Source: Congeria kusceri (taxonomy: Eukaryota > Mollusca > Bivalvia > Myida > Dreissenidae). From it: DNA of 64,000 nucleotides. The position numbers and the translations under genes were made by a program. This document shows positions 10,540 through 22,295 of this stretch, piece after piece. The notes under the pieces are model-generated. The model searched no databases. It was not told where the DNA came from and was given only the letters and a program-made list of their open reading frames with translations. The stretch spans positions 74,923,578 through 74,987,577 of the forward strand of contig CM051029.1 of NCBI GenBank assembly GCA_027627225.1. Direction: 5' to 3'. How positions within the stretch are numbered: the first letter of the stretch is position 1; every line of letters begins with the position of its first letter.

Positions 10540-10800
10540 GTCCCTTAATTTTGTGGACTTGACTGCCTGGCGAATTTCGCTCAAACTTTTACAACTGAAG
10601 AACCTTAACGTGTAGGTGATCGTAAAAGGAAGGAATTTTGGCTGCGACCAATTTTAGCCGAACTATGGCCCTTTGTCATTTTTTCCACCGTAGAAAATAT
10701 ATAAAAATAAATTTGTTGAGGCAAAAATTAGTGTGGGTAACGTGTCCCTGGTCTGTGTCCTAACATGTGTTGTTGGGGTATCTGTTTCTGTGACACATTT
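10540..10800. repeat. Diverged copy of the 2285-2700 dispersed repeat
   Basis: It shares CGAATTTCGCTC, AGAACCTTAACGTGTAG, GGAAGGAATTTTGGCTGCGA and TATGGCCCTTTGTC with the pair upstream of HS6ST. No coding capacity. Confidence 0.65.
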
Positions 10801-11063
10801 AGTGTGTTTTTCAAATAGACGAGTGCTTGATATGCAGTCGTTGTAATCTCTGAATGGCATTTTATTATAACATACTTGTTCGCCATCTTCGTTAAATTAT
10901 AAATACCATTTGTACTTTTATATAAATCATATTAATTGCTGTACATAAATTATATGAATTTGATTTAATGTGTATATTTCATTTTTTGCTATTATACATT
11001 GTACTTACCCTTTAATATGTTATTCTTAACTACATACTAATAAACTAAAAAAATGAATTCCTA

Positions 11064-11231
11064 TTTGTCTGTCACAAAATGCACCCAGTGATCTTAATTG
11101 TCTGTCACAAAATGCACCCAGTGATCTTAATTGTCTGTCACAAAATGCACCCAGTGATCTTAATTGTCTGTCACAAAATGCACCCAGTGATCTTAATTGT
11201 CTGTCACAAAATGCACCCAGTGATCTTAATT
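11064..11231. repeat. 33-bp minisatellite, five copies
   Basis: The unit starts TTGTCTGTCACAAAATGCAC and continues CCAGTGATCTTAA. The five copies are essentially identical, so expansion is recent. The period is divisible by three, which creates a spurious repetitive reading frame on -. Confidence 0.95.
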
Positions 11232-11313
11232 CAAGCAAACTGTTAACAACTGGCAAATTAACAAATTGCAAAATTTTGTCACTGATTTTCGAAAGTAAAT
11301 TGCTCTATATATA

Positions 11314-11885
11314 CAGGAGCGTGGTAAGGTCGCTTTTCCGTATGTCCGCATCCATATCCGCATAAATATTATACAGACACGTTTTTCCATTAATCCGCAA
11401 ATAAACGTTGAATATTTTTATTTTCTTCTTATCTTCAAATAGTTATAATGTCTGAGTAGAAGCTTTTCAACATTTGTAATTACATCAGCTGCAAGTATTT
11501 ATGCCAGTATGTGAAAACATTCACATGTGATGGATTTAAACGATATAAAGCACCAACAACTATATCTACAGCGTCAGTCATGACTCATTTAAAGGTTACA
11601 GTTATTACAGAGTTATTGTACTGTGCGAGTCTTAGGTTGAGTTATCCAGGTGTATGTAGACTTTTTTTCTAATTTTCCCAATGTTTTATGTATACCAGCC
11701 CTTTGTTTAACATGCTAAGTTAGATACCATTTCATCCACATCCGCTTAAAATTGCTCACCTTAAGCGATTTGTTGTGTACGGCTTTTGCCGGAACCGGAA
11801 ATGGTTCAACTGTTTTCAACACGTTCGATTTTGGCGAATGCGGATTTGCACAATGCGGCTATATGGAAAAGCGCCTAACACTCTG
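11314..11885. mobile_element. MITE with ~32-bp imperfect terminal inverted repeats
   Basis: The left end reads CAGGAGCGTGGTAAGGTCGC then TTTTCCGTATGTCCGCAT. The reverse complement of the right end reads CAGAGTGTTAGGCGC then TTTTCCATATAGCCGCAT. No clear target duplication and no coding capacity. Terminal CAG would suit a hAT-like element, but the family is not settled. Confidence 0.55.
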
Positions 11886-12014
11886 TGTTTTGTTTCCGAA
11901 TAACATCAACTGAAACGGCGAACATTATACCTGTAACACGTTTGTAACACGTCTGTCGATGTTTTCCATACATCGCTTACATGGCGTACTAATTACACAT
12001 CTAAGTATACTTGC

Positions 12015-12105
12015 CTCTTTAGCCCAGTGGTTAGGGCGTTTACCAGACTTTTGGTCATGAGGTCCTGTTCGAGCCCTGACAAAAGCAATTTTTTTTACTG
12101 CCTTC
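12015..12105 (+). mobile_element. tRNA-derived SINE head (pol III A and B boxes)
   Basis: TTAGCCCAGTGGTTAGGGCG fits an A box and GTTCGAGCCC a B box at the usual spacing, followed by T7. The anticodon arm does not fold properly, so this is a SINE-like relic and not a working tRNA. Confidence 0.55.
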
Positions 12106-12655
12106 TTTGACAGAGGATATGCATGTATGGGTTTGTTACACGCTAGAAACTTAAGACATTTTAAAGCATTTCCTGCGTGTCATGACTCTGATTATGGAAA
12201 TTGTCAGTGACAGCTTTCTAGTCATGATTTTGATCATGAAGCGTTATTTTAGAATTGGAGATGGGCAGCCATGTCTGTAAGCATGACCTGACACAGGGGT
12301 GAGCCTGTTTGATGATGGGTCGTTAACATTGTAGATAAGTGGTACATTACTTGTGTGTGACAGGTAATGTTAGCTCATCGAATACAAAATTTTAGAATTA
12401 AATCTTAGAATTTAAGAATTATGCGCCAGTCTGTACAAAAAGGAGTCTAATTTTGCTAAATTGCAGGTCAGAGTTATGGGCCTTAGTCAGTGATCTCACA
12501 TAATGACCTTGTAGACATGTGTAAAGTTTAAATTAAATATCTGTAGTAGTTAAAGAGTTATGTAGTTCTTGCACGCAAACCTCAACGAGAGCATTACGCT
12601 GATGCCGACAAACGGGTGAGTGGTATAGCTCGTACTATTCGGTGAATAGTCCAAC

Positions 12656-12850
12656 TATCTCCCCCTACCACTGATTCAAGTAGGGCAGTTGTCAGTTACT
12701 GGCATAGGTATGTGCACTTAGTACTGGTAAACCGCTTAGATCGGCTAAGCTTGCCCAGGAAGTGTGAGTTGGTTAACTGACCGCCGTGACATGACTGAAA
12801 TACTGTTAAAAAAGGCGAAAAACCCCATCAAAACAAACATAAAAACGAGC
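12656..12850 (+). mobile_element. 5'-truncated SINE copy, same family as 13013-13320
   Basis: It shares GATTCAAGTAGGGCAGTTGT, CAGTTACTGGCATA, CGCTTAGATCGGCTAAGC and TGACTGAAATACTGTTAAAA with the fuller copy at 13013-13320, and ends in an A-rich tail. The tRNA-like head is absent. The sequence just upstream (12430-12650) looks like the end of another dispersed repeat. Confidence 0.7.
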
Positions 12851-13012
12851 GACTCAAAGTTTTCACATCCTTAAAAACTGTCAATGCCTGCGAGGACACT
12901 ATTGTATTTTTTATATAATTTTGTCACTTCATGTACATGTAAGGCTACACGCGATAGAATCAATTTTACTGATGCAGTCATTAATGCAGATGACAACTGT
13001 AATAATTAACCA

Positions 13013-13320
13013 GGCCTGGCTAGCTCAGTTGGTAGAGTGCTGGACGGTCAATCCGTGGAAAGTGAGTTCCAATCCCAGCCCAGCCACATAACTTGTGTGG
13101 GGATTGGTCATGAAATTATTTCTACGGCCATTCTCCCCCTACCTCAGATTCAAGTAGGGCAGTTGTCAGTTACTGGCATAAGTATGTGTACTAGTTAACC
13201 GCTTAGATCGGCTAAGCTTGCCCAGAAAAAGTGTGAGTAGGTTAACTGACTGCCGTGATATGACTGAAATACTGTTAAAAATGGCGAAAAATCCAAATAA
13301 ACAAACAAAACAAACACTAA
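13013..13320 (+). mobile_element. tRNA-derived SINE, near full length
   Basis: The head GGCTAGCTCAGTTGGTAGAG (A box) and GAGTTCCAATCCC (B box) resembles a tRNA; the anticodon arm pairs only partly. A body shared with 12656-12850 follows, then a tail of AAACAAAC type. TAATTA occurs near both ends and may be a target duplication, though this is weak in AT-rich DNA. Confidence 0.75.
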
Positions 13321-13761
13321 TTACTTTGTAGAATCTTGGAACTAAAACAGTTAACTGTGAATGAAACAATGTTGTTATAATGATGTCTGATTCTACCTTA
13401 ATCCACATTATAGAGTGTGTAATATATTATTATGAGCATGGACGTAAACATCCATTGCTAAAAACTGCTTGCATATGCTTTGGGAATGCCTTCAACGATA
13501 TGTAGAGCAACAGTGGTTTGTAACCGAATAATCAGAGACCAAAGAACACTGATAGTAAAGATCTTTAATTAGAATATACCGAACTACAGCTTGTAACAAA
13601 AATCAATACACAAACATTAATTATGGAACTTGGTTTTCTCTTTTCCTGAAGTCATCAAATGACAAAATAACACAAAATAAGTGTTTAAATATTATACACA
13701 AATTGTTGTTTTAAAATTTAAAACAAAAACACAATGAAATATTACTACATGTAAAGTATAA

Positions 13762-14070
13762 TGCACCTATCAATAATTTGCCCCAGGTGGGGAGCGGCGG
13801 GCAATCCCAGGGGAATTTGACTAATTGTATCGCTGGGGATCTAATTCCCCACCCTAGGGTCCAGCATTGTCTAAATCCCCCTCAATGGGGGATGCTTAAT
13901 TGGTGCATAAAATGGCCCGGGGGCCAATATTACCCGGATCTAAAATCCGAACAGTCTATTTTCTGGGACCCTGAATCATTTGGCATGTCAATTTCCCGCC
14001 TGTCGGGAATAGCTTTCAGTCTCGTATATGCCCACCGATCCGCCCCTGGGGGAAAATATTGATAGGTGCA
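13762..14070. mobile_element. MITE with TAA target duplication, same family as 6992-7292
   Basis: TGCACCTATCAATAATTTGC at the left and GGAAAATATTGATAGGTGCA at the right are inverted. TAA stands at 13759-13761 and 14071-14073. Internal GGGGAGCGGCGGG and CCCCTGGGGG blocks match the copy in HS6ST. PIF/Harbinger-type duplication; non-autonomous. Confidence 0.88.
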
Positions 14071-14073
14071 TAA

Positions 14074-15530
14074 CAACAGACTGTCATTGACATTAGCTCA
14101 TTCCAGATACAGGACATGTATACTAAAAGTGGGACTGTTATTGGTAAAGCTTTTTTGTAACAAATTCCGTGAAACACGAAATTCAGTGATCTTTCATTTT
14201 ACAAAACAAAATTGTTCTTCAATTCAACACAACAATAATACAAGACTTTTGAAATAAAGTTTAGTATTTTTTTTAATAAATAATAAAACAATAACTTTTC
14301 ACTACAGTTCAACAAAATAACTCCTTTTAACAACATTTTAGCGTTATGGAAACGAGACTTCCTGTCTGTAGACACAGCTCGAAATCTACTACCATCCAAA
14401 AGTACAGCACATTGATAATTATCAATGTATCAAAACGGTTATAGAAAAACTTGTGAAGACATCCAAAGTTGTATGGTCAAGTAACCTTAGTATTACTTAG
14501 GTTAATTTATAAGTATTAAGTTTTATTTTGACATTTTAAAATTCTAAAAAAGGACACTTAACAGTTAATAGTGACGGTTTCCCTTGACTTCATTTTCTCT
14601 TATTTATTGCCTTTGTCTTTTACATAAAGATCGGTGATAGCTCGTAACATTACATGCTTCTCTACGGAGGAATATTGAATCAATAAACAGTAAATAACAG
14701 ATCCAACAACTTGAAACCAAAATTACAAAAAATAAAACTAAGAACAAAATACTGTATAAGTGGTAATTTTTGCATATCAAAATGTTTGCTTTTTTTAATA
14801 CAATTGTTCGTGTAAAATTTAGATATTACTTTTTCAACTATATCTATGAAAGTGTCAGTTTTAACAAGTCTATTCTTACAACTCAACCATCCATTAATAG
14901 GTGACTATCTCAAGCTTTGTGTGATAACTGATCTATTTTAACTGACACACGGGCATAACTTTGGACACAGGGATGTTATAACACGCACTGAATACACTCA
15001 TATTTACTATATAAACAATTAAAGCCGTTTTATTTTTCATGTCATCAAATCAAATGCAAATAATATAAAAATGTATATGAGAGCCAACCATATCCAGTTA
15101 TACAATACTTAAGTAGAGGCATTAACCTATAAAATATATTTTAAATGTGAAAATGTTTTTTTCACACCATATACATTTCAACAGGACTTTTCATTTAGAG
15201 AAAAAGTTGAACAAGATGTCGAGTAGGTTGAGTAAACTGTCCTGCTTTTTGTGGAAAACCATAAGTTTTATCATACAAAAATTACACATACAACATGAAT
15301 GTTGGACTAACTATTAAATATATCACACAAAATACTAGTAAACATTTTAGAGACATATTGCTTTGGTGAAAATAAAAATACTTATACAGCATAAAATCTC
15401 TTTAATATCTGTTACAAAACACAGAATATGAATGTATCAAAACGCACTAACACCAAATCATTTAAGTCAGATGAACATTTATGAAACTGATTTACCAAGT
15501 AACAAATAACATCAACAACAACTGTGACAA
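14074..15530. other. AT-rich intergenic stretch, nothing recognised
   Basis: No exon-like sequence, no repeat array and no inverted termini seen. Short open frames are low-complexity. Confidence 0.5.
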
Positions 15531-15538
15531 ATAGATAA

Positions 15539-15797
15539 GGCATGTCATGGGAAAACCGGGCTTAATACATGTGCATAAAGTGTCGTCGCAGGTAAGCCTG
15601 TGCAGGCCGTACAGGCTAAATCCGGGATGACACTTTCCGCCTACAGTGGATTTATGTTTGAAAGAGTCTTCCTTGAAACAGAAAATACCATATAAGCGGA
15701 AAGTGTCATACCCGAATAGCCTGTGCAGACTGAACAGGCTTATCTGGGACGACAGTTTACGCACATGCATTAAGCCCAGTTTTCCCACACCACACCT
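15539..15797. mobile_element. Foldback element, diverged copy
   Basis: The left end AGGCATGTCATGGGAAAACC and right end GGTTTTCCCACACC.. are inverted. GTGCATAAAGTGTCGTC and AAGCCTGTGCAG blocks recur inverted inside, around CTTCCTTGAAACAGAAAATA. It is the same family as 5965-6222, more diverged. Confidence 0.8.
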
Positions 15798-16706
15798 CAT
15801 TTCTATGAACTGCACAATATTCCCAAAACCCCAGAGCACACCTCGGCCAAACTGTCAGGATCATCGTCCGAAGACAAAGTGTGATCAGAAATACGTTGCA
15901 TGTGTATTAAAAATGACAAACAAACAAACAACAGCCCGTCCTTGGTTTCCCTACATAGTTAAACTAACATCTTTAAAAGTGTGACTGGTAAGTAATCAAC
16001 TAATAACGCATATTTGTTTTTTATAACAGTGGAGAATATCTGTTATTATCATTCTTTGACTTAATAATACAAATGTTTTGAGTGTACCATAAATAAATGG
16101 AACAAGGGAGCCAGATTTGTCATTAAACCATATAAATTAAAGAGATTTCTTTTAGCAAATTGCTGCTAAAACATTACCATAAACCAGAATAGCTAGAATG
16201 TGTGTACATAATGATATGCTAGGCTAAAGTATACCTAACTACATGTACACTAAAACTTTTATTGAAAAAATCACTTCAAACGCAAATTCAGTAAGATAAA
16301 GTAAGAACATTGTTGATTAAATTTTATATATCGCATGATAGCAGTTTCTCAATGCCCCCAAACGGAACACGTATATCATTACGTCTATTCTTGAATTTTT
16401 CGTTGACAGTATTCAAGATTTAAACAATTATTTGAAATATCTTATTCTTAATCATAATGCTGACTTTCCCATAAAAATACCCCTTTAATTATATAGCCCT
16501 GTCAAAAGTTATATCCACGTTAAAATTAATATATCCCCTTTAAAATGCAATAGCTACTTAAAGAAAGTAAACTGCTCCTTTAGAAATGTATTACTATTAG
16601 TGTAATAAATTATGTGTTTGTTTTGAGTCCAAAGTAGATGCAAATATAATTATGATGTATGTCTATGTGTGCATGGTTTACTGTTCTTCTTATACATAAA
16701 ATCATA
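15798..16706. other. AT-rich intergenic stretch, nothing recognised
   Basis: No coding or repeat structure could be supported between the foldback element and the satellite array. Confidence 0.45.
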
Positions 16707-18721
16707 CAGCTGCTGTGAACACTTAACAATCCCTTACAGAAGTAAAGGAACAAAAATAATGTCAGAAATATAGCCTGGTGTGTCACAGCTGCTGTAAACA
16801 CTTAACAATCCCTTACAGAAGTAAAGGAACAAAAATAATGTCAGAAATATAGCCTGGTGTGTCACAGCTGCTGTAAACACTTAACAATCCCTTACAGAAG
16901 TAAAGGAACAAAAATAATGTCAGAAATATAGCCTGGTGTGTCACAGCTGCTGTAAACACTTAACAATCCCTTACAGAAGTAAAGGAACAAAAATAATGTC
17001 AGAAATATAGCCTGGTGTGTCACAGCTGCTGTAAACACTTAACAATCCCTTACAGAAGTAAAGGAACAAAAATAATGTCAGAAATATAGCCTGGTGTGTC
17101 ACAGCTGCTGTGAACACTTAACAATCCCTTACAGAAGTAAAGGAACAAAAATAATGTCAGAAATATAGCCTGGTGTGTCACAGCTGCTGTGAACACTTAA
17201 CAATCCCTTACAGAAGTAAAGGAACAAAAATAATGTCAGAAATATAGCCTGGTGTGTCACAGCTGCTGTAAACACTTAACAATCCCTTACAGAAGTAAAG
17301 GAACAAAAATAATGTCAGAAATATAGCCTGGTGTGTCACAGCTGCTGTAAACACTTAACAATCCCTTACAGAAGTAAAGGAACAAAAATAATGTCAGAAA
17401 TATAGCCTGGTGTGTCACAGCTGCTGTAAACACTTAACAATCCCTTACAGAAGTAAAGGAACAAAAATAATGTCAGAAATATAGCCTGGTGTGTCACAGC
17501 TGCTGTAAACACTTAACAATCCCTTACAGAAGTAAAGGAACAAAAATAATGTCAGAAATATAGCCTGGTGTGTCACAGCTGCTGTAAACACTTAACAATC
17601 CCTTACAGAAGTAAAGGAACAAAAATAATGTCAGAAATATAGCCTGGTGTGTCACAGCTGCTGTAAACACTTAACAATCCCTTACAGAAGTAAAGGAACA
17701 AAAATAATGTCAGAAATATAGCCTGGTGTGTCACAGCTGCTGTAAACACTTAACAATCCCTTACAGAAGTAAAGGAACAAAAATAATGTCAGAAATATAG
17801 CCTGGTGTGTCACAGCTGCTGTAAACACTTAACAATCCCTTACAGAAGTAAAGGAACAAAAATAATGTCAGAAATATAGCCTGGTGTGTCACAGCTGCTG
17901 TAAACACTTAACAATCCCTTACAGAAGTAAAGGAACAAAAATAATGTCAGAAATATAGCCTGGTGTGTCACAGCTGCTGTAAACACTTAACAATCCCTTA
18001 CAGAAGTAAAGGAACAAAAATAATGTCAGAAATATAGCCTGGTGTGTCACAGCTGCTGTAAACACTTAACAATCCCTTACAGAAGTAAAGGAACAAAAAT
18101 AATGTCAGAAATATAGCCTGGTGTGTCACAGCTGCTGTAAACACTTAACAATCCCTTACAGAAGTAAAGGAACAAAAATAATGTCAGAAATATAGCCTGG
18201 TGTGTCACAGCTGCTGTAAACACTTAACAATCCCTTACAGAAGTAAAGGAACAAAAATAATGTCAGAAATATAGCCTGGTGTGTCACAGCTGCTGTAAAC
18301 ACTTAACAATCCCTTACAGAAGTAAAGGAACAAAAATAATGTCAGAAATATAGCCTGGTGTGTCACAGCTGCTGTAAACACTTAACAATCCCTTACAGAA
18401 GTAAAGGAACAAAAATAATGTCAGAAATATAGCCTGGTGTGTCACAGCTGCTGTAAACACTTAACAATCCCTTACAGAAGTAAAGGAACAAAAATAATGT
18501 CAGAAATATAGCCTGGTGTGTCACAGCTGCTGTAAACACTTAACAATCCCTTACAGAAGTAAAGGAACAAAAATAATGTCAGAAATATAGCCTGGTGTGT
18601 CACAGCTGCTGTAAACACTTAACAATCCCTTACAGAAGTAAAGGAACAAAAATAATGTCAGAAATATAGCCTGGTGTGTCACAGCTGCTGTAAACACTTA
18701 ACAATCCCTTACAGAAGTAAA
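16707..18721. repeat. 79-bp satellite array, 25.5 near-identical units
   Basis: The unit starts CAGCTGCTGTAAACACTTAA and ends TAGCCTGGTGTGTCA. Starts at 16707, 16786 and 18682 keep an exact 79-bp register, giving 25 whole units and a 40-bp partial one. The only variation noticed is GTGAAC versus GTAAAC in a few units near the left end. The spacing is uniform with no spacers, so it is not a CRISPR array. Confidence 0.97.
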
Positions 18722-19002
18722 AATCATTTGAACTAAAATCTCATTTATCAATAAACATAAAACAACAACTAATTAAATGAATGAAAAGAAGAAAATACTA
18801 ACATTGATAATTATGATATGAAAAATAATTACAACATTACGATTCGAGCATAAACATTTATAAAAACACCCTTAAATATTGATTCCCATGTGATTTGAGA
18901 ATCATCAATGGTTACAAAATGTAGAAATGTAAAATCATCAACACTAAAAATGTTTAGTCATTCATTTGTCAGAAAAAATCGCATTAGAATTAAAACTCAC
19001 AC
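18722..19002. other. 281-bp segment interrupting the last satellite unit
   Basis: The array breaks after AAGTAAA (18715-18721). The same unit resumes at 19003-19009 with AAGTAAA again and runs GGAACAAAAATAATGTCAG to about 19048. The segment has no terminal inverted repeats or reading frame. The 7-bp repeat could be a target duplication. Confidence 0.5.
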
Positions 19003-19255
19003 AAGTAAAGGAACAAAAATAATGTCAGAAATATAGCCTGGTGTGTCCCAAATTTGACGTCACCTCAATTCCTCAATGTATCGTTAATGTTTTTTAGATA
19101 CAATGTCAGTTAAAAAATAATTTGAACATTGAACATCTGTTTGTTTTGTCAGTGTATTATATCAGAAAATCGCACATAATTTCACGTATTTAGGATATGT
19201 CGAATTTGGGTTGCACTAGGATAATATAGAGACAGCTAGTTCCTATTATGACAAC

Positions 19256-19420
19256 TCAGTACGGCCTGTGATAGGGTGGAATACTGTGCTGTTGTTGTTG
19301 CTGTTGTTGCTGAAATTGCGGTCCAGGTGGGTTGTAGGGATTGTGCCTCGGGCTCGTGTGCTGACTGGTTGTGGACGGTAACCCTGACATGAGTGGGGAC
19401 TCACTGAAGCCCATCTGCAT
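19256..19420 (-). CDS. Large C2H2 zinc-finger protein, last coding exon
   Basis: This exon encodes the final 54 residues and stop: MQMGFSESPLMSG, a Pro/Asn-rich stretch, a run of eight Gln, then PPYHRPY. The - strand acceptor TTTCTCCGCCAG|ATGCAG lies at 19421/19420. The phase is 0, matching the phase-0 donor that ends the giant exon at 27132, so the protein is 2,943 residues if no further exon lies between. A second CAG six bases into the exon could give a two-residue shorter splice form. No clear poly(A) signal was found in the ~500 bp before the satellite array. Confidence 0.78.
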   Translation of the reverse strand: MQMGFSESPLMSGLPSTTSQHTSPRHNPYNPPGPQFQQQQQQQQHSIPPYHRPY

Positions 19421-20104
19421 CTGGCGGAGAAAGTGAAACATACAAGACATCAGTCACATACTCTATATGTGGTGTGTCGTGGGAAACCCGGGCTTAATGC
19501 ATATCGCGGGCTTAGCGCAAAATGGTCGTAACTGACTTTTTGAAAAGTTTTCAGGAGAACAGAAAAACTAATAAAAAACTTTTGGTTTTATCAATACTGA
19601 CATAAACTTTTGCATGAAGTATGGTTTTAGTATTAATTTGAAGTAAACATCAGTTCACATTTGTTGTTATGATTGTTTACTGAGACTTTTGAAAAAGATT
19701 GCGTTACAACAGTTTTGCGCTAAAAATTGTTAAATGTTTGAATTATTTTTGTGTGCAAAACGGTCGTATCTGAAAAATGAATTAGATCTTTTCCTCCAAA
19801 TATCAAAATCATTGAAGTTTTTATTATTTTTTCTTTCTAGTATATATTGAAAATATAATATATGAATATTTTTATTGAATTTGGTAGAAAAAACCTGGTA
19901 TATGAACATACCCCGATGAGCATTTATGACTTTCATTAATAAACAGCTGTTACGTGCAATTATGGACAAATTTTGCATATCTTGACACAACATTTTAACT
20001 ATTTTAAAACATAATATGAATATTGATCATTGAGCAGTAACATGTATAAAGACAGAATGACACAATATGACATTATTATATGATTACTTAAAAGTGAAAA
20101 GCAA

Positions 20105-20390
20105 TTCCAACGAACTGTTTAGAACCAAAAAGGTTATGTTTGGCCATTGTTGGTTTCTTGGTCTGTTTGTAATTTGATTTTTTCATGGAAGGTTGGATAT
20201 GGGCAAGTGAACAAATGATTACATTTACTGGTGATCTAGATTACTGTATTGATCCAGAATTTAAAAGATCCTATATTATAGGGACAAATTCCCTCATCAT
20301 GCTGTAAACGTGAGTTGCACTCATGGGGGGTATTAAACTGTCCTGGCAATGGTCCGTGCTCTCAGAGTGCTTTCTAGTTTATTTTTGTAT
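20105..20390. repeat. Dispersed repeat, copy of 3340-3640
   Basis: It shares GGTTATGTTTGGCCATTG, CAAGTGAACAAATGATTACA and TGATCCAGAATT with the HS6ST intron 1 copy and runs on to a CTCTCAGAGTGCTTTCTAG end. It sits inside the 3.9-kb composite element. Confidence 0.6.
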
Positions 20391-20513
20391 TAATATTTTT
20401 ATGATTGGGAATTAAAACATTATCAGCATCATTTACAGTTATATCATTCTTATTATTTATAACATTACCACTATAAAAATCATTAACATCATTGACTCAT
20501 CAATGATTATTGT

Positions 20514-20770
20514 CAGGGGTGTGGAAATACCAAAACTGTTTACTTGTCCGTGGAGAAGTTCATTTCGTTTTATTTTTTAATTAAATAAAAGATAAAACAC
20601 AATTTGTTATTCAAATGTATAAGCATGTCATGAGATGATAATTAACTGCCAACTTTTACATGATTTTCACACCCTGAAATTGTACTTTAAGTAGACAGGA
20701 AAAATTTACTTGTCCGACAGTAAAATTACCCGGGTCGGACAAGTCGGGCATAGGATTTCCACACCCCTGA
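20514..20770. mobile_element. 257-bp MITE with 15-bp perfect TIRs and 5-bp duplication
   Basis: CAGGGGTGTGGAAAT at the left and ATTTCCACACCCCTG at the right are perfect inverted repeats; subterminal ACTTGTCCG blocks are also inverted. ATTGT flanks both sides (20509-20513, 20771-20775). CAGG ends with a 5-bp duplication suit a hAT5-type non-autonomous element. Confidence 0.85.
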
Positions 20771-20834
20771 TTGTCACTCAAACCTACATCATTATGATTT
20801 TATCATCGTCAGAAACACTGCTCAACACCAACAT

Positions 20835-21708
20835 TTACATCCTTATCATCAGCAACATCACCAATATCAACATCTACAGACTTCTCATCACTAACATCTA
20901 CAGACTTCTCATCACTAACATCTACAGACTTCTCATCACTAACATCTACAGACTTCTCATCACTAACATCTACAGACTTCTCATCACTAACATCTACAGA
21001 CTTCTCATCACTAACATCTACACACTTCTCATCACTAACATCTACACACTTCTCATCACTAACATCTACACACTTCTCATCACTAGCATCTACACACTTC
21101 TCATCACTAACATCTACACACTTCTCATCACTAACATCTACACACTTCTCATCACTAACATCTACACACTTCTCATCACTAACATCTACACACTTCTTTT
21201 CACTAACATCTACACATTTATCATCATTAACATCTACACACTTCTCATCACTAACATCTACACACTTCTCATCACTAACATCTATACACTTCTCATCACT
21301 AACATCTACACAGTTCTAACATCTACACATTTCTCATCACTAACATCTACACATTTCTCATCACTAACATCTACACACTTCTCATCACTAACATCTACAC
21401 ACTTCTAACATCTACACATTTCTAACATCTACACATTTCTAACATCTACACACTTCTCATCACTAACATCTACACAGTTCTAACATCTACACATTTCTCA
21501 TCACTAACATCTACACATTTCTCATCACTAACATCTACACATTTCTCATCAATAACATCTACACACTTCTCATCACTAACATCTACACACTTCTCATCAC
21601 TAGCATCTACACACTTCTAACATCTACACATTTCTAACATCTACACATTTCTAACATCTACACACTTCTAACATCTACACATTTCTAACATCTACACACT
21701 TCTCATCA
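20835..21708. repeat. 24-bp minisatellite, about 35 units with shortened variants
   Basis: The unit is ACATCTACACACTTCTCATC then ACTA. Early units have ACAGAC where later ones have ACACAC. Many right-hand units are shortened to about 16 bp (AACATCTACACATTTCT). The period is divisible by three, so it reads as a repetitive open frame with no biological support. Confidence 0.95.
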
Positions 21709-21723
21709 ATCAACAAAGGCCCC

Positions 21724-22295
21724 CTCACATAGTGGTGAATTTGAACTTCGAGTTTTGTACGAGATCTTGGCAAGTTAAAACTTGCCATAAAGTGGACAAA
21801 CTGGTCACAGAATTGTTTCAAGACAACATTTGTTTGAGTTCTCTACAACATATTAGTATGAAATGCATACAATATCTTTTCAAAATCAAAGGCTTGTCTT
21901 CGAGAATGTACGATTCTGTTCAAAGTGTGACAACATGTGCATGTGCAGATGTTGTAGCGAGTCTCCCAAACTCGCAGCAAACTCTCGTTATGTCGAGGAA
22001 CGATAATATACAGCGAAACGCAATTACCAGGGAAGACATTGCGAAGTCTACGGAATGTGTTCAAGAGTGCGCGAGAGTCCTTTGACATGTCTTCGAAACG
22101 TGTATGAAAAAAGTTTCCGAGAAGTGGCGAGAATTTTAAACGGTTTAAAATTCTTGCAGCTACTTGGCGAGTTCTGGCAACATAAGAAGACATATTAAGA
22201 AGACATCACTGCGACATAGGTCGACATGTGTATAAGATCTACACGACTACAGACAAGTTGTGGCAAGCTCGTAGCTCAAATTCGCCAGTGTTTAC
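21724..22295. mobile_element. Palindromic MITE-like element inside the 3.9-kb element
   Basis: The left TGGTGAATTTGAACTTCGAG and right CTCGTAGCTCAAATTCGCCA are imperfect inverted repeats. An almost perfect central palindrome (AGAATTTTAAAC/GTTTAAAATTCT, one-base spacer) lies near 22129-22153. No target duplication identified. Confidence 0.4.

Noticed and set aside
12015..13100. tRNA genes at 12015 and 13013 (and at 56010, 56968)
   Set aside because: A and B boxes are present but anticodon and acceptor arms do not pair properly, and bodies plus A-rich tails follow; SINEs fit better.
16707..18721. CRISPR-like array
   Set aside because: Units are directly joined and identical with no unique spacers, and the genome is animal; it is satellite DNA.
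20710..21408. Open frame with TNIYTLLI repeats on +
   Set aside because: It is a translation of the 24-bp minisatellite inside a mobile element, with no start context or domain.
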